A DNA stretch of 64,000 bases, from NCBI GenBank assembly GCA_963812475.1, contig CAWEVI010000060.1:22830-86829 (forward strand), in the 5' to 3' direction. Shown here piece after piece: positions 43,640 to 54,178 of the stretch. The stretch comes from JAMXLO01 sp963812475. GTDB lineage: Bacteria; Pseudomonadota; Alphaproteobacteria; Acetobacterales; Acetobacteraceae. Each line of letters begins with the position of its first letter. The first letter of the stretch is position 1. The notes under the pieces are model-generated. The model was not told the origin of the DNA and did not search any database. It saw nothing but the letters and a program-made list of their open reading frames with translations. The position numbers and the translations under genes were made by a program.

Positions 43640-45430
43640 ATGAACGAACGGGAACTGCGTGGGGTCATCGAGGACGTGCGGCTGGGCAGGCTGTCTCGCC
43701 GTGGCTTCACCATGCGGATGATCGCAGCGGGTCTCACCGCGCCCTTGGCCGCGCAGATGCTGGCGTCCTCCGGCGTGGCGATGGCGGCGACGAGTCCAGA
43801 CTACAAGCCGACCAGGCGCGGCGGCGGTGGTGCGCTGAAGGTGCTGTGGTGGCAGGGCCCCACACTGTTGAACCCGCACTTCGCGACCGGAACAAAAGAT
43901 CAGGACGGCTCGCGCATATTCTACGAGCCGCTGGCGGGCTGGAATTCCGACGGCGACCTGGTTCCGGTCCTCGCCGCCGAAATCCCGAGTATCGAGAACG
44001 GCGGCCTCGCCAAGGACGGCCTGTCGGTCACCTGGAAGCTCAAGCAAGGCGTCAAGTGGCACGACGGCAAGCCGTTCACCGCCGACGATTGCGTCTTCAC
44101 CTGGCAGTACGCCGCCGATCCCGCGACCGCGGCGACGACCATCGGCAGCTACCAGGACGTGAGCGCGGTCAAGGTGGACGATTACACGGTTCGCGTGGAA
44201 TTCGAGAAGCCGACACCGTTCTGGGCCGATGCCTTCGTCGGCGCCGCCGGCATGCTGCTCCCAAAGCACGTCTTCGAGCCTTACAAGGGAGCCAAATCGC
44301 GCGAGGCACCGGCGAACCTGACGCCCGTCGGCACCGGCCCGTACCTTTTCGTCGGGTTCAATCCCGGCGATCTCGTGCAGGGGAAGCTCAACCCCGATTA
44401 CCACATGGAGAATCGGCCGTATTTCGACAGTTTCGAGATGAAGGGCGGCGGCGATGCCGTTTCGGCGGCGCGCGCGGTGTTGCAGACGGGCGAGTACGAT
44501 TTCGCCTGGAACATGCAGGTCGAGGACGAGATCCTGAAGCGGCTGGAGGCCGGCGGCAAGGGCCACGCCGAAATCACCAATACCGGCAACGTCGAGCATA
44601 TCGAGCTCAACAACACCGACCCGTGGAAGGAGGTTGATGGCGAGCGGTCAAGTCTCAAGACCAAGCATCCGTTCCTCACCGATCCGGCGGTTCGCCAGGC
44701 ACTCAACCTGCTGGTCGATCGCGCCTCGGTGCACAAATACATCTACGGCCGCACCGGCTTCGACACCGCCAACTTTGTAAACAACCCGGAGCGCTTCGCC
44801 TCGTCGAACACGCATTACGAGTTCAGCATCGACAAGGCGGTCAAGCTGCTCGACGACGCCGGATGGAAGCCCGGTTCCGACGGTGTCCGGGCGAAGAACG
44901 GCGTGAAATTGAAGGTGGTCTTCCAGACCTCGATCAATGCACCGCGGCAAAAGACCCAGGAGATCGTGAAGCAGGCGTGTCAGAAGGCGGGGATTTCGGT
45001 CGAGATAAAGTCGGTCACGGCGTCGGTCTTCTTTTCATCGGATGTCGCCAATCCGGATACCTTTCCGCATTTCTATTGTGACATCCAGATGTTCACCACG
45101 ACGATGGTACAGCCGGATCCGGGCTTGTTCCTGCGGCAATTCCTGTCATCGGAGGCCGCGACCAAGGCGAACAAGTGGCAAGGCCGGAACGTTACCCGCT
45201 GGCAGAACGACGAGTTCGACAAGCTGTTCCACGCGTCGGAGAACGAGCTCGACCCGGTCAAGCGGGCGGCGTTGTTCATCGCCATGAACGATCTGGTGAT
45301 CAAGGACGTGGCGGTCATCCCGGTCGTCTATCGCCCTGGCGTGGCCGCTGTGTCGAATACGCTGCACGTGCCGTTGAGCGGCTGGGACAACAACACCTGG
45401 GCGCTGCAGGACTGGTACCGCGATGCATGA
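43640..45430 (+). CDS. Peptide ABC transporter substrate-binding protein, Tat-exported
   Basis: A 596-residue SBP family 5 protein. It begins with a twin-arginine signal: SRRGFT at residues 19-24, then a hydrophobic stretch to 'GVAMAA'. The ATG at 43640 gives the cleanest signal; an upstream ATG at 43601 adds 13 residues. 'KLKQGVKWHDGKPFTADDCVFTW' (quoted in part: GVKWHDGKPFTADDCVFTW) is the family fingerprint. It is the first gene of a complete five-gene transporter for dipeptides, oligopeptides or related ligands. Tat export suggests it folds in the cytoplasm first. Confidence 0.9.
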   Translation: MNERELRGVIEDVRLGRLSRRGFTMRMIAAGLTAPLAAQMLASSGVAMAATSPDYKPTRRGGGGALKVLWWQGPTLLNPHFATGTKDQDGSRIFYEPLAGWNSDGDLVPVLAAEIPSIENGGLAKDGLSVTWKLKQGVKWHDGKPFTADDCVFTWQYAADPATAATTIGSYQDVSAVKVDDYTVRVEFEKPTPFWADAFVGAAGMLLPKHVFEPYKGAKSREAPANLTPVGTGPYLFVGFNPGDLVQGKLNPDYHMENRPYFDSFEMKGGGDAVSAARAVLQTGEYDFAWNMQVEDEILKRLEAGGKGHAEITNTGNVEHIELNNTDPWKEVDGERSSLKTKHPFLTDPAVRQALNLLVDRASVHKYIYGRTGFDTANFVNNPERFASSNTHYEFSIDKAVKLLDDAGWKPGSDGVRAKNGVKLKVVFQTSINAPRQKTQEIVKQACQKAGISVEIKSVTASVFFSSDVANPDTFPHFYCDIQMFTTTMVQPDPGLFLRQFLSSEAATKANKWQGRNVTRWQNDEFDKLFHASENELDPVKRAALFIAMNDLVIKDVAVIPVVYRPGVAAVSNTLHVPLSGWDNNTWALQDWYRDA

Positions 45431-45476
45431 CGCCGGGATCACCGCAGCCGAAGCGTGACGACCAACGGGTACGCCG

Positions 45477-46436
45477 GTGAGCCGCTATCTGATCCGACGG
45501 CTGCTCATCACGATTCCCAGCCTGTTGGGGATCAGTATCGTGTTGTTCACCGTCCTGGCGCTCGCCCCGGGCGACCCCTTCGGGGAGCTTGCCACCAATC
45601 CGGCCATCCCGCCGCAGGTGCAGGCCGCGCTGCGGCTCAAGTTCGGCCTCGATGATCCCGTTCCGGTGCGCTATCTGCACTGGCTCAGCGCCATGCTGCA
45701 CGGTGACTGGGGTTTCTCGTTTGCCAGTCGCGTCAACGTCGATACGCTGATCCTGCAGCGTCTGCCGACCACGCTCGGCGTGATCGGCGCGTCGCAGGTG
45801 CTCGCGCTGCTGATCGCATTGCCGGTCGGTGTTTACGCGGCGACGCGGCCCTATTCGATCTTCGACCAGATCGCCAGCACATTTGCCCTGATCGGCTTCT
45901 CCTTGCCCACCTTCTTCACGGGCATCGTGTTCATCCTTGTCTTCAGCATCAATCTCAACTGGCTGCCGTTCGTGTTCCGCGGGGACCTGTCCGCGACCGG
46001 GTTGGCCTGGTGGTGGGCCGAGTTCAAGCAGGCGATCATGCCGATTGCTGTACTCGGACTGTTCCAGGGCGCGACCTGGACACGCTTCGTGCGCTCTGCC
46101 GTGCTTGACGTCATCCGGCTCGACTACGTCACCACCGCGCGCGCAAAGGGACTGCCGGAGAGCGGTGTCGTGCTCAAGCACATCGTGCGCAACGCGCTGA
46201 TCCCGGTGGTGACCCTGATCGCCCTGCAGATGCCGGTCGTGTTCGGCGGCGCCATCGTGACCGAGCAGATCTTCCGGATTCCCGGCATCGGATCGCTGCT
46301 GATCAGCGCGATCCTGGCCAACGACACACCGGTGATCATGGCGGTGACATTCGTCTTCGCCTGTCTGGTGATTCTGTTCAACCTGATCGCGGACCTTCTG
46401 TATGGCTGGCTCGACCCGCGCATCTCCTACCGTTGA
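45477..46436 (+). CDS. Peptide ABC transporter permease, DppB type
   Basis: A 319-residue permease starting at GTG 45477. The N-terminal 'YLIRRLLITIPSLLGISIVLF' and 'PGDPF' are typical of DppB/OppB, with later segments 'IASTFALIGFSLPTFFTGIVFILVF' and the EAA loop 'TTARAKGLPESGVVLKHIVRNALIPVVT' (quoted in part). 'GGAIVTEQIFRIPGIGSLL' closes the domain. It forms the channel with the DppC-type subunit, whose gene overlaps it by 35 bases. Confidence 0.92.
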   Translation: MSRYLIRRLLITIPSLLGISIVLFTVLALAPGDPFGELATNPAIPPQVQAALRLKFGLDDPVPVRYLHWLSAMLHGDWGFSFASRVNVDTLILQRLPTTLGVIGASQVLALLIALPVGVYAATRPYSIFDQIASTFALIGFSLPTFFTGIVFILVFSINLNWLPFVFRGDLSATGLAWWWAEFKQAIMPIAVLGLFQGATWTRFVRSAVLDVIRLDYVTTARAKGLPESGVVLKHIVRNALIPVVTLIALQMPVVFGGAIVTEQIFRIPGIGSLLISAILANDTPVIMAVTFVFACLVILFNLIADLLYGWLDPRISYR

Positions 46437-47352
46437 CACGGCCCGCGTCCCAGCCGGGACTGTGGCGCGGACGCGGCACGTCACGCCATGGGCGGAGGCC
46501 TGGCGGCGCTTCCGCCGCCATCGTCTTGCGGTGGCGAGCACGGTCATCCTGCTGGCGATGATTCTCGCGGTCGCGTTCGGTCCGCTGTTGTGGCGTGTTC
46601 AGATCAACGACATCGACTTCACCGCCCAGCTGCAGGTGCCGAGCTGGGCGCATCCGCTGGGTACCGATGACCTCGGCCAGGATCTGCTCGCGCGCATGCT
46701 GTATGGCGGTCGAATTTCACTTGCGGTCGGCCTGGCGGCGATGTCGGTCTCCGTTGTCGTCGGCACCATTGTCGGTGCGATCGCAGGCGTGTCGCGCGGC
46801 AGCATCGATACCGCGCTGGTGTGGTTGATCGACCTGTTCCTGTCCCTGCCGCAGCTTCCGGTGCTGCTGCTGCTCATCTACCTGTTCCGCGAATCGTTGA
46901 AGGAGCTGGTGGGGCCGGAGCTCGGCATCTTCGTGCTCATCGTCGCGGGGATCGGCGCGTTCCGCTGGATGACGGTGGCCAGGCTGGTGCGCGCGCAGTT
47001 CTTCGCGCTGCGCGAGAAGGAGTTCGTCGAGGCGGCCCGCGCACTCGGTGCATCCACATTTCGCCTCGTGGTGCGCCACATCTTGCCGAACGCGCTGGGG
47101 CCTGTGATCGTGGCAGGCACGATCGATGTGGCCGCGGCGATCATCGCGGAATCGACCCTGTCGTTCCTCGGTCTTGGTTTTCCGGCGGACATTCCAACCT
47201 GGGGCCGCATCCTCTTCGACGCCAAGGATAACCTGGATATCGCGCCGCACTGGGCATTGTTCGCGGGAGGGGCCATCTTCCTCGCGGTGCTCACGATCAA
47301 CTTCATCGGCGACGGTCTGCGCGACGCGCTGGACCCGCGCCGCGTCATGTAA
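46402..47352 (+). CDS. Peptide ABC transporter permease, DppC type
   Basis: A 316-residue permease with an extended N-terminus before the first membrane segment ('LAVASTVILLAMILAVAFGP'). Then come 'HPLGTDDLGQDLLARMLYGGRISLAVGL', the DppC signature (quoted in part: LGTDDLGQDLLARMLYGGR), and the EAA loop 'EFVEAARALGASTFRLVVRH'. Its C-terminus 'INFIGDGLRDALDPR' is also diagnostic. The ATG at 46402 lies inside dppB; a later start would lose only polar residues. Confidence 0.92.
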   Translation: MAGSTRASPTVDTARVPAGTVARTRHVTPWAEAWRRFRRHRLAVASTVILLAMILAVAFGPLLWRVQINDIDFTAQLQVPSWAHPLGTDDLGQDLLARMLYGGRISLAVGLAAMSVSVVVGTIVGAIAGVSRGSIDTALVWLIDLFLSLPQLPVLLLLIYLFRESLKELVGPELGIFVLIVAGIGAFRWMTVARLVRAQFFALREKEFVEAARALGASTFRLVVRHILPNALGPVIVAGTIDVAAAIIAESTLSFLGLGFPADIPTWGRILFDAKDNLDIAPHWALFAGGAIFLAVLTINFIGDGLRDALDPRRVM

Positions 47353-47360
47353 TCGTCCGC

Positions 47361-48335
47361 ATGGCCGAGGCATTGCTGGAGATCCGCGGGCTCAAGACCC
47401 AGTTCAAGACCGACGACGGGATGGTGCGGGCGGTTGACGGCGTGGACCTGACCATCGACCGCGGCGAGACCCTGGGCGTGGTCGGCGAATCCGGGTGCGG
47501 CAAGACGGTCACCGCGATGACGGTGCTGAAACTGATCCAGATGCCACCGGGCCGCATCGTTGCCGGAAGCGTTTTGTGGCAGGGGCGCGACCTTGTTCCG
47601 CTCGGTCCTGACGCCATGCGCCGGATCCGCAGCAAGGAGATCGCGATCATCTTCCAGGAGCCGATGACGTCGCTCAATCCGGTCTATACGGTCGGCCACC
47701 AGATCGCCGAGACGATCCGACTGCACGAGGGCTTGAACCGTCGCGATGCGCTGGACAGGACCATCGAGATGCTCCGGCTGGTCAACATCCCGACGCCGGA
47801 GCGAAGGGTGCGCGACTATCCGCACCAGTTCTCCGGCGGCATGCGCCAGCGCGTCATGATCGCGATGGCGCTGTCCTGCAATCCCAGATTGCTGATCGCG
47901 GACGAGCCGACCACCGCGCTCGATGTCACCATCCAGGCGCAGATTCTGGACCTGCTGGCCGAGATGAAGCAGCGATTGGGCATGGCCATCATGCTGATCA
48001 CCCACGCCATGGGTGTGGTTGCCGAGACCGCGCAGCGCGTGGTGGTGATGTATGCCGGCAGGGTGGTCGAGGAAGCGACGGTCGAGCGGCTGTTCGCCAG
48101 CCCGCTGCATCCCTATACCCAGGGGCTGATCCGATCGATTCCGCGGATCGACAGGGACGCGGGAAAGCGGGTGCGTCTGGAGGCGATCGCGGGCATGGTC
48201 CCAAGCCTGATCGAACCGCCGCCGGGCTGCCGGTTCGCGCCGCGCTGCCGGTTTGCCAAGCCGGCCTGCACCGAAGCCGTCCCGGAGCTTCGCGGTGTGG
48301 AGGCGGGCCACAAGGTTGCCTGCATCCTGTATTGA
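47361..48335 (+). CDS. Peptide ABC transporter ATP-binding protein, DppD type
   Basis: A 324-residue ATPase. Walker A is GESGCGKT (42-49), the signature is 'FSGGMRQRVMIAMAL', and Walker B is 'LLIADEPTTALDVT'. The C-terminal extension 'PPGCRFAPRCRFAKPAC' is the oligopeptide-transporter motif that in related proteins can bind an iron-sulfur cluster. It starts 9 bases after dppC and is followed by its partner 14 bases later. Confidence 0.93.
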   Translation: MAEALLEIRGLKTQFKTDDGMVRAVDGVDLTIDRGETLGVVGESGCGKTVTAMTVLKLIQMPPGRIVAGSVLWQGRDLVPLGPDAMRRIRSKEIAIIFQEPMTSLNPVYTVGHQIAETIRLHEGLNRRDALDRTIEMLRLVNIPTPERRVRDYPHQFSGGMRQRVMIAMALSCNPRLLIADEPTTALDVTIQAQILDLLAEMKQRLGMAIMLITHAMGVVAETAQRVVVMYAGRVVEEATVERLFASPLHPYTQGLIRSIPRIDRDAGKRVRLEAIAGMVPSLIEPPPGCRFAPRCRFAKPACTEAVPELRGVEAGHKVACILY

Positions 48336-48348
48336 TCGGAGTGACCGA

Positions 48349-49350
48349 ATGAACGAATCATTCGTCGTTGAACCGATCACCGAGCCACTGCTGCGCGTGA
48401 ACGAGCTGGTGAAGAACTTCGCTGTCACCGGCGGCGTATTTGGCCGCGAGATCGATCAGGTGCACGCGGTCGATCACGTCAGCTTCGAAATCGCCGCCGG
48501 CGAGACGCTGGGTCTGGTCGGTGAATCGGGCTGCGGCAAGTCAACGACCGGCCGGTGCATCCTGCGACTGATCGAACCGACCTCCGGCGAGGTCTGGTTC
48601 GAAGGCCACAATGTCACCGAATTCGATCGCGGGTCGCTCGGTGCGATGCGCCGCGACATGCAGATCATCTTCCAGGATCCCTACGCATCGCTCAATCCGC
48701 GCATGACCATCGGTGCGATCATCGGCGAGGCGCTGATCATCCACGGTCTCGCCAAAGGTCGTCGCGCGTTCGAGAATCGCGTCGCGGAACTGCTGGAGAC
48801 GGTCGGGCTGAACCCCGACCATATGCGGCGTTACCCGCACGAGTTCTCCGGCGGTCAGCGCCAGCGCATCGGCATCGCCCGCGCGCTTGCGGTGTCGCCG
48901 AAGCTGATCGTGTGCGATGAGCCCGTATCCGCGCTGGATGTGTCGATCCAGGCGCAGGTGATCAACCTGCTGGAGGACCTTCAGGACCAGTTCGGCCTGA
49001 CCTATCTGTTCATCGCGCATGATCTGTCCGTGGTGGAGCATATCAGCACGCGGGTTGCGGTGATGTATCTCGGGCGCATCGTCGAGATCGCCGAAGCGTC
49101 CGATCTTTACGCCGCGCCTCTGCATCCCTACACCGAGGCGCTGCTGTCCGCCGTGCCCATCCCGGATCCGACCGCGAAGCGCCAGCGCATCCACTTGCAG
49201 GGGGATGTGCCAAACCCGATCCGGCCGCCGTCGGGCTGCCATTTTCACACACGCTGCCCGATCCGCGAGTTACCGCTCTGCAACACCGAAAAGCCGCCGT
49301 TGCGGCAGACCGCCGATGGACACTGGGTGGCGTGTCACCTGCGAGGATAG
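48349..49350 (+). CDS. Peptide ABC transporter ATP-binding protein, DppF type
   Basis: A 333-residue ATPase from the ATG at 48349 with a GGAG site seven bases upstream. Walker A is GESGCGKS (58-65), the signature 'FSGGQRQRIGIARAL' and Walker B 'LIVCDEPVSALDVS' are canonical, and the C-terminal 'PPSGCHFHTRCPIRELPLC' motif is present. It pairs with the DppD-type ATPase. This is the last gene of the transporter operon. Confidence 0.93.
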   Translation: MNESFVVEPITEPLLRVNELVKNFAVTGGVFGREIDQVHAVDHVSFEIAAGETLGLVGESGCGKSTTGRCILRLIEPTSGEVWFEGHNVTEFDRGSLGAMRRDMQIIFQDPYASLNPRMTIGAIIGEALIIHGLAKGRRAFENRVAELLETVGLNPDHMRRYPHEFSGGQRQRIGIARALAVSPKLIVCDEPVSALDVSIQAQVINLLEDLQDQFGLTYLFIAHDLSVVEHISTRVAVMYLGRIVEIAEASDLYAAPLHPYTEALLSAVPIPDPTAKRQRIHLQGDVPNPIRPPSGCHFHTRCPIRELPLCNTEKPPLRQTADGHWVACHLRG

Positions 49351-49481
49351 TTCCTGCACGGGCGCAACACGTTGTCAGCAGTACACATCGAATTAACCGG
49401 AGCGTCATGATGGTGGGGTGGCGCCGACGGCTTGCCGTGCCTAATTCCGGCTGGCGCCACGATCCATGACAGGGGATGCCA

Positions 49482-49703
49482 ATGCAAGGCGATGGTGCTG
49501 TGCAGATCGGTCCTCGCACCGAGGCTTTGCGTCGAGCGCTGCTGCAGGTGCGTGACGAGGGGGCGGCAGCGGATCTGTTGTTTCTGGAGTATTGGCAGAC
49601 ACAGCGAAGTTCCGATGTTGCGGCCTGTCTGCGTGCAAGCCAGATTCGCCGTGCCAATCCGGCGTTGGCGGCCGAAATTCATGCCGAACTGACGCGGCGT
49701 TAG
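49482..49703 (+). CDS. Small unknown protein, 73 residues
   Basis: An open frame from ATG 49482 with AGGGG six bases upstream. The protein is mostly helical and charged ('RTEALRRALLQVRDEGAAAD', 'LEYWQTQRSSDVAACLRASQ'), without signal peptide or membrane segment. I do not recognise a family. A longer frame exists on the opposite strand (49441-50388) but overlaps the whole of the CoA-transferase N-terminus and has poor composition. The gene may be real but evidence is limited to the ribosome site and the protein-like composition. Confidence 0.35.
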   Translation: MQGDGAVQIGPRTEALRRALLQVRDEGAAADLLFLEYWQTQRSSDVAACLRASQIRRANPALAAEIHAELTRR

Positions 49704-49773
49704 CGCGGCGCCGGGGCCTCTTGCTTCGCGCGCCGGCCCAGTGGCACGGTGCGCCCGCAGGAGGGCTCGCGCG

Positions 49774-51144
<1,371 letters not shown>

Positions 51145-51652
51145 AGAAACCGGGCGTCGCCGCGGGCCGGGCATAGACCGGTTCCAACGGGTTTCCCCAG
51201 AACGTGTCGCCGGTCCGGGCGAGCAGCATCAGGTCGGACTTGATCCAGGTATAGATGCGCGTGCGGCCCTCCGGCGAAAGTGGCCCGCCCGTGGCGATAA
51301 TGCTGCGCAGGCCGGCGAGATCAGGGCGATGGCGCGCGCGCTGGAACGCGGCCTCGGCGAGGGTCCGCGCGGGGGCGACAAGGACGGTGGCGCGTTCATC
51401 GGCAACTGTCGCCAGCAGGGTGGCGGGGCTGCCGGCCGCGAGGATCACGGTGGTGCCCTCCAGCAGCGCTGCGAGCCAGGGCCAGGAAGCAGTGTCGGCA
51501 ACCAGCAGCCGGTCGTCTGGCCGGAGGTCGGCATGCAGCAGAAGGTCGGCCAGCGGGCGGATCAGTTGGGCCGGCAACCAGAGGCGGGTGAGCGGCGTGG
51601 CGACATCGGGGGGTAGCGACGCCTTCCTGTCCGTCCCCGCCCCGCCTTCACC

Positions 51653-51683
51653 ATCATGGCCGGGCGTGATCCGGCCATCCACG
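51653..51683. repeat. GGCCGGG-type palindrome inside a coding frame
   Basis: ATGGCCGG (51656-51663) and CCGGCCAT pair around GCGTGAT. It is the same family as the spacer palindromes at 21780, 21831 and 40777 but lies within the acetoacetyl-CoA-synthetase-like frame, where it encodes 'VDGRITPGHDG' on the minus strand. Confidence 0.65.
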
Positions 51684-52037
51684 TCTTCACCAACGGCGCG
51701 AACCCCGTCTCTGGTCAGGCCAACGTGTTGGCTGCCAGCGCGCCGCAGAACCAGCGCCTCTGTCTGCCCCGAGTGGCGCGCCAGCCGCAGCGGCGCATCC
51801 GGCAGCCGGACGAACGCCGCGATCGCCGAGGCAAACGCGGCTCCGTCATTTACCGACCATTGCTGCATTGCCGCCCAGTCCGGCAGATCAACTCCACGCA
51901 TGATGCGCAGCCAGTGTAGGAACGCCCAGGCGTTGGTGGTGACGACCTGTTCGCGGTTCGGCGTGTGGAGGATATCGGGCATCCGCGCCCCTTGATCGGC
52001 CTGGGAGGCCGGCGCTATATGCCGCCCTCCGCAGGTC

Positions 52038-52113
52038 GGGGCCATAGCTCAGCTGGGAGAGCGCCTGAATGGCATTCAGGAGGTCAGCGGTTCGATCCCG
52101 CTTGGCTCCACCA
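52038..52113 (+). tRNA. tRNA-Ala (anticodon GGC)
   Basis: A complete cloverleaf of 76 bases including an encoded CCA end. The acceptor stem GGGGCCA pairs with TGGCTCC (with one G-U), the D arm contains AGCTGGGAGA, and the anticodon loop ATGGCAT presents GGC at 52071-52073. The T arm GCGGTTCGATCCCGC is canonical. No integrase or direct repeat follows it, so I see no sign that it is an occupied attachment site. Confidence 0.96.
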
Positions 52114-52444
52114 ACAACATCAATTGGTAGCTGGCTGCTGCGGAAATGCCGTCGGAATTTGTCCGCTCTGTGTCCGCAAATGTTGCTGACACCTGGCTAG
52201 CCGAGGTTAGGTTCTCCCGTGATGCCGGCAGACCCTTCCTCAAGCCCGTCCGCTTCGATCGTCTCGAATGTCACCCCATCACCACCCGGCGGCCCCGGCG
52301 CGTCCACTCAATCAATCCGAGTCAGCCCGACCACGGTGGCACACCCGTCCTACTGTGACCACACCGAGAAATTTTCTCGGCACCCCTAGTTCTGTAAGCC
52401 ATTGAAATGTTTTGGACTATCCAGTATCTCGCCCCAAGCCTGAA
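52114..52444. other. Spacer between tRNA-Ala and the porin gene
   Basis: No supported gene. The only marked structure is the palindrome at 52364-52380. A run richer in A+T (52385-52430) just before the porin start is a likely promoter region, but no clear -35/-10 pair stands out. A 70-residue open frame here has no recognisable features. Confidence 0.5.
52364..52380 (+). promoter_or_regulatory. Perfect palindrome upstream of the porin gene
   Basis: CCGAGAAATTTTCTCGG has two 8-base arms around one base. It lies 64 bases before the porin start, a likely operator position for a dimeric repressor or activator. As RNA it would be a tight hairpin with almost no loop, which argues for a protein site rather than a terminator. 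Confidence 0.5.
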
Positions 52445-54022
52445 ATGCGCAAGTTTCTGCTGGCGAGCGTCGCCACGCTGGGGACCGGGGGACTGATTGG
52501 AACGGCCGTCGCCCAGGTGCCGGCGATCACGGGGACGCCGGTCGTCGGTGTGCCGACACAGGGCCAGACCGCCTTTCCGCCGGCAGCCAGTCCGGCGGCC
52601 GGTGCGAACAACAACAACAACTACCAGGCGCCGATGCTTCCGGGTCAGCTGGCCAATCCGACCCCGGGTACCATGGTCGTTCACGTGAACGGCAAGGTGC
52701 AGGTGGACTTCCAGTCAATCTGGACCAGCGTGGACTCACGCGTCGCGGCGGCGCCCGCCGCCGGTAGTCTGGGCGCGGTGCTCGGCCAGAACGGTGCGGG
52801 TTCGGTCAAGGTCATGCCGCAGGCGATCGACAGCTTCGCGCGTATCTACCTGGGCGGCGATGCCATGGCGGCGAACGGCCTGCGCTACGGCGCCGCGATC
52901 GAGGTGCGGCAGAACTTCACCGGCCAGATCAGCAACAACGGCAGTTCGGGCGCCAGCGGCTACTCCTCGCTTGAAACGCTATTCGTGCGGCGCGCCTTCA
53001 CCTACGTCGCCGGCGAGAATTGGGGCATCGTGCGCATCGGCCAAGCCGACGGCCTGATCAGCATCTTCGACAACGGCGTGACCACCTTCCAGTTCACGCC
53101 GACCGGCAACCTGAACGGCGGCGATTTGCAGAACATGGTGGGCGGCGTCGCGCCCGCATTCGTGTTCCTGGCACAAGCCGGCAACGAATACGATAATGCC
53201 AAGGCGGTGTATCTGTCGCCGCAGATTGCCGGGTTCGACTTCGGCATCCAGTACGCACCGAACACCTCGAACGGCAACGGCATCGGCAGCGCCAATATTG
53301 CTCCATTGACCGGATCACTCAACGGCTCCGGCACTGGCACGGGCAACTCCTGCGGCACCGTCAATACTGGCTGTCCGACGCTGTCCTCCGGCCCAGGCAT
53401 CCAGGACGGCTCGCGGTCGATCAACCAGGCGGCGATCGGCGCGCGCTACCAGGGCCAGTTTGGTCCCACGGGCCTGCTGGCCTACGTCGTGGGTGAGGGC
53501 AGCCAGCACGCCGACTACACCGGCGCCACCACGGCCGCAGTCCTCGGCAACACGTCGGTGGCGGGCAGCAAGTTCAACGGCAGCTTCAATGATCTCGCCA
53601 TCGGCAGCGCCGGCATCGCGGCAACGTTCGCCGGCTTCACGGTCGGCGGCAACGTGGTCGGCGGCCAGATGAACGGCCAGTTGGGCCTGCAACCGAAGGG
53701 CGGCGCACCGCTCCTCGGTTTCCTGGCCGGCGTGAAGTACGTCGCGGGGCCGCTCACGGTCGGCATCGTCGGCGAAGAATACTGGGAGCAGGGCAACGTG
53801 AACCTCAGCGGGATAACCCAGTTGAAAGCCCGAGCGATCGACGTCGCCGGAAGCTTCACCGTTGCGCCCGGCTTCACTGTGTTTGCCGAATATATCTGGA
53901 ACGACCAGACCCAGGGAGCGCGCAACTTCGTTACCGGCGCGATCGGAACGGCAGCAGGCTCAAACCTGAACAACAACATCCGTGGCCAGGGCTTCCTGAT
54001 CGGCGACGTGGTCAACTTCTGA
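52445..54022 (+). CDS. Outer-membrane porin
   Basis: A 525-residue outer-membrane beta-barrel porin. The signal peptide is 'MRKFLLASVATLGTGGLIGT' ending at AVAQ. An N-terminal low-complexity segment (proline, alanine, and a run NNNNN) precedes the barrel. 'VHVNGKVQVDFQSIWTS', 'GENWGIVRIGQADGLISIF' and 'YLSPQIAGFDFGIQYAP' are strands and loops typical of alphaproteobacterial Gram-negative porins. A loop with two cysteines ('GNSCGTVNTGCPTL') may form a disulfide. The C-terminus ends in phenylalanine, as required for barrel assembly. A good intrinsic terminator follows, so the gene is monocistronic. Confidence 0.88.
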   Translation: MRKFLLASVATLGTGGLIGTAVAQVPAITGTPVVGVPTQGQTAFPPAASPAAGANNNNNYQAPMLPGQLANPTPGTMVVHVNGKVQVDFQSIWTSVDSRVAAAPAAGSLGAVLGQNGAGSVKVMPQAIDSFARIYLGGDAMAANGLRYGAAIEVRQNFTGQISNNGSSGASGYSSLETLFVRRAFTYVAGENWGIVRIGQADGLISIFDNGVTTFQFTPTGNLNGGDLQNMVGGVAPAFVFLAQAGNEYDNAKAVYLSPQIAGFDFGIQYAPNTSNGNGIGSANIAPLTGSLNGSGTGTGNSCGTVNTGCPTLSSGPGIQDGSRSINQAAIGARYQGQFGPTGLLAYVVGEGSQHADYTGATTAAVLGNTSVAGSKFNGSFNDLAIGSAGIAATFAGFTVGGNVVGGQMNGQLGLQPKGGAPLLGFLAGVKYVAGPLTVGIVGEEYWEQGNVNLSGITQLKARAIDVAGSFTVAPGFTVFAEYIWNDQTQGARNFVTGAIGTAAGSNLNNNIRGQGFLIGDVVNF

Positions 54023-54049
54023 GCCCATTACGGGTTTCGGCCAAATCAG

Positions 54050-54078
54050 GCGGCGGGGTCATTCCCCGCCGCTTTTCG
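54050..54078 (+). terminator. Intrinsic terminator after the porin gene
   Basis: GCGGCGGGG and CCCCGCCGC form a 9-base GC-rich stem around TCATT, followed by TTTTCGTT. It lies 28 bases after the porin stop. Confidence 0.85.
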
Positions 54079-54178
54079 TTGTACGGGCGAATCCGCGCGT
54101 CGGGGCCTGTGGCGGGGCTCTGGCGGCCCCATATCGGGTGCCGATACACTGCGCACTCAACCAAGGGACTTGATCCAA

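Noticed and set aside
43106..44599. A 497-codon minus-strand open frame across ahcY and the peptide-binding protein gene
   Set aside because: It lies opposite two well-supported genes and its protein is rich in histidine, arginine and valine, the usual mirror of GC-rich codons.
45315..46547. A 410-codon minus-strand open frame opposite the DppB gene
   Set aside because: Charged low-complexity translation, antisense to a clear permease.
46878..48428. A 516-codon minus-strand open frame opposite the DppC and DppD genes
   Set aside because: Antisense shadow of two canonical transporter genes.
52038..52444. Integration site for a mobile island at tRNA-Ala
   Set aside because: No integrase, no repeat of the tRNA 3' end and no change of gene style follow the tRNA.
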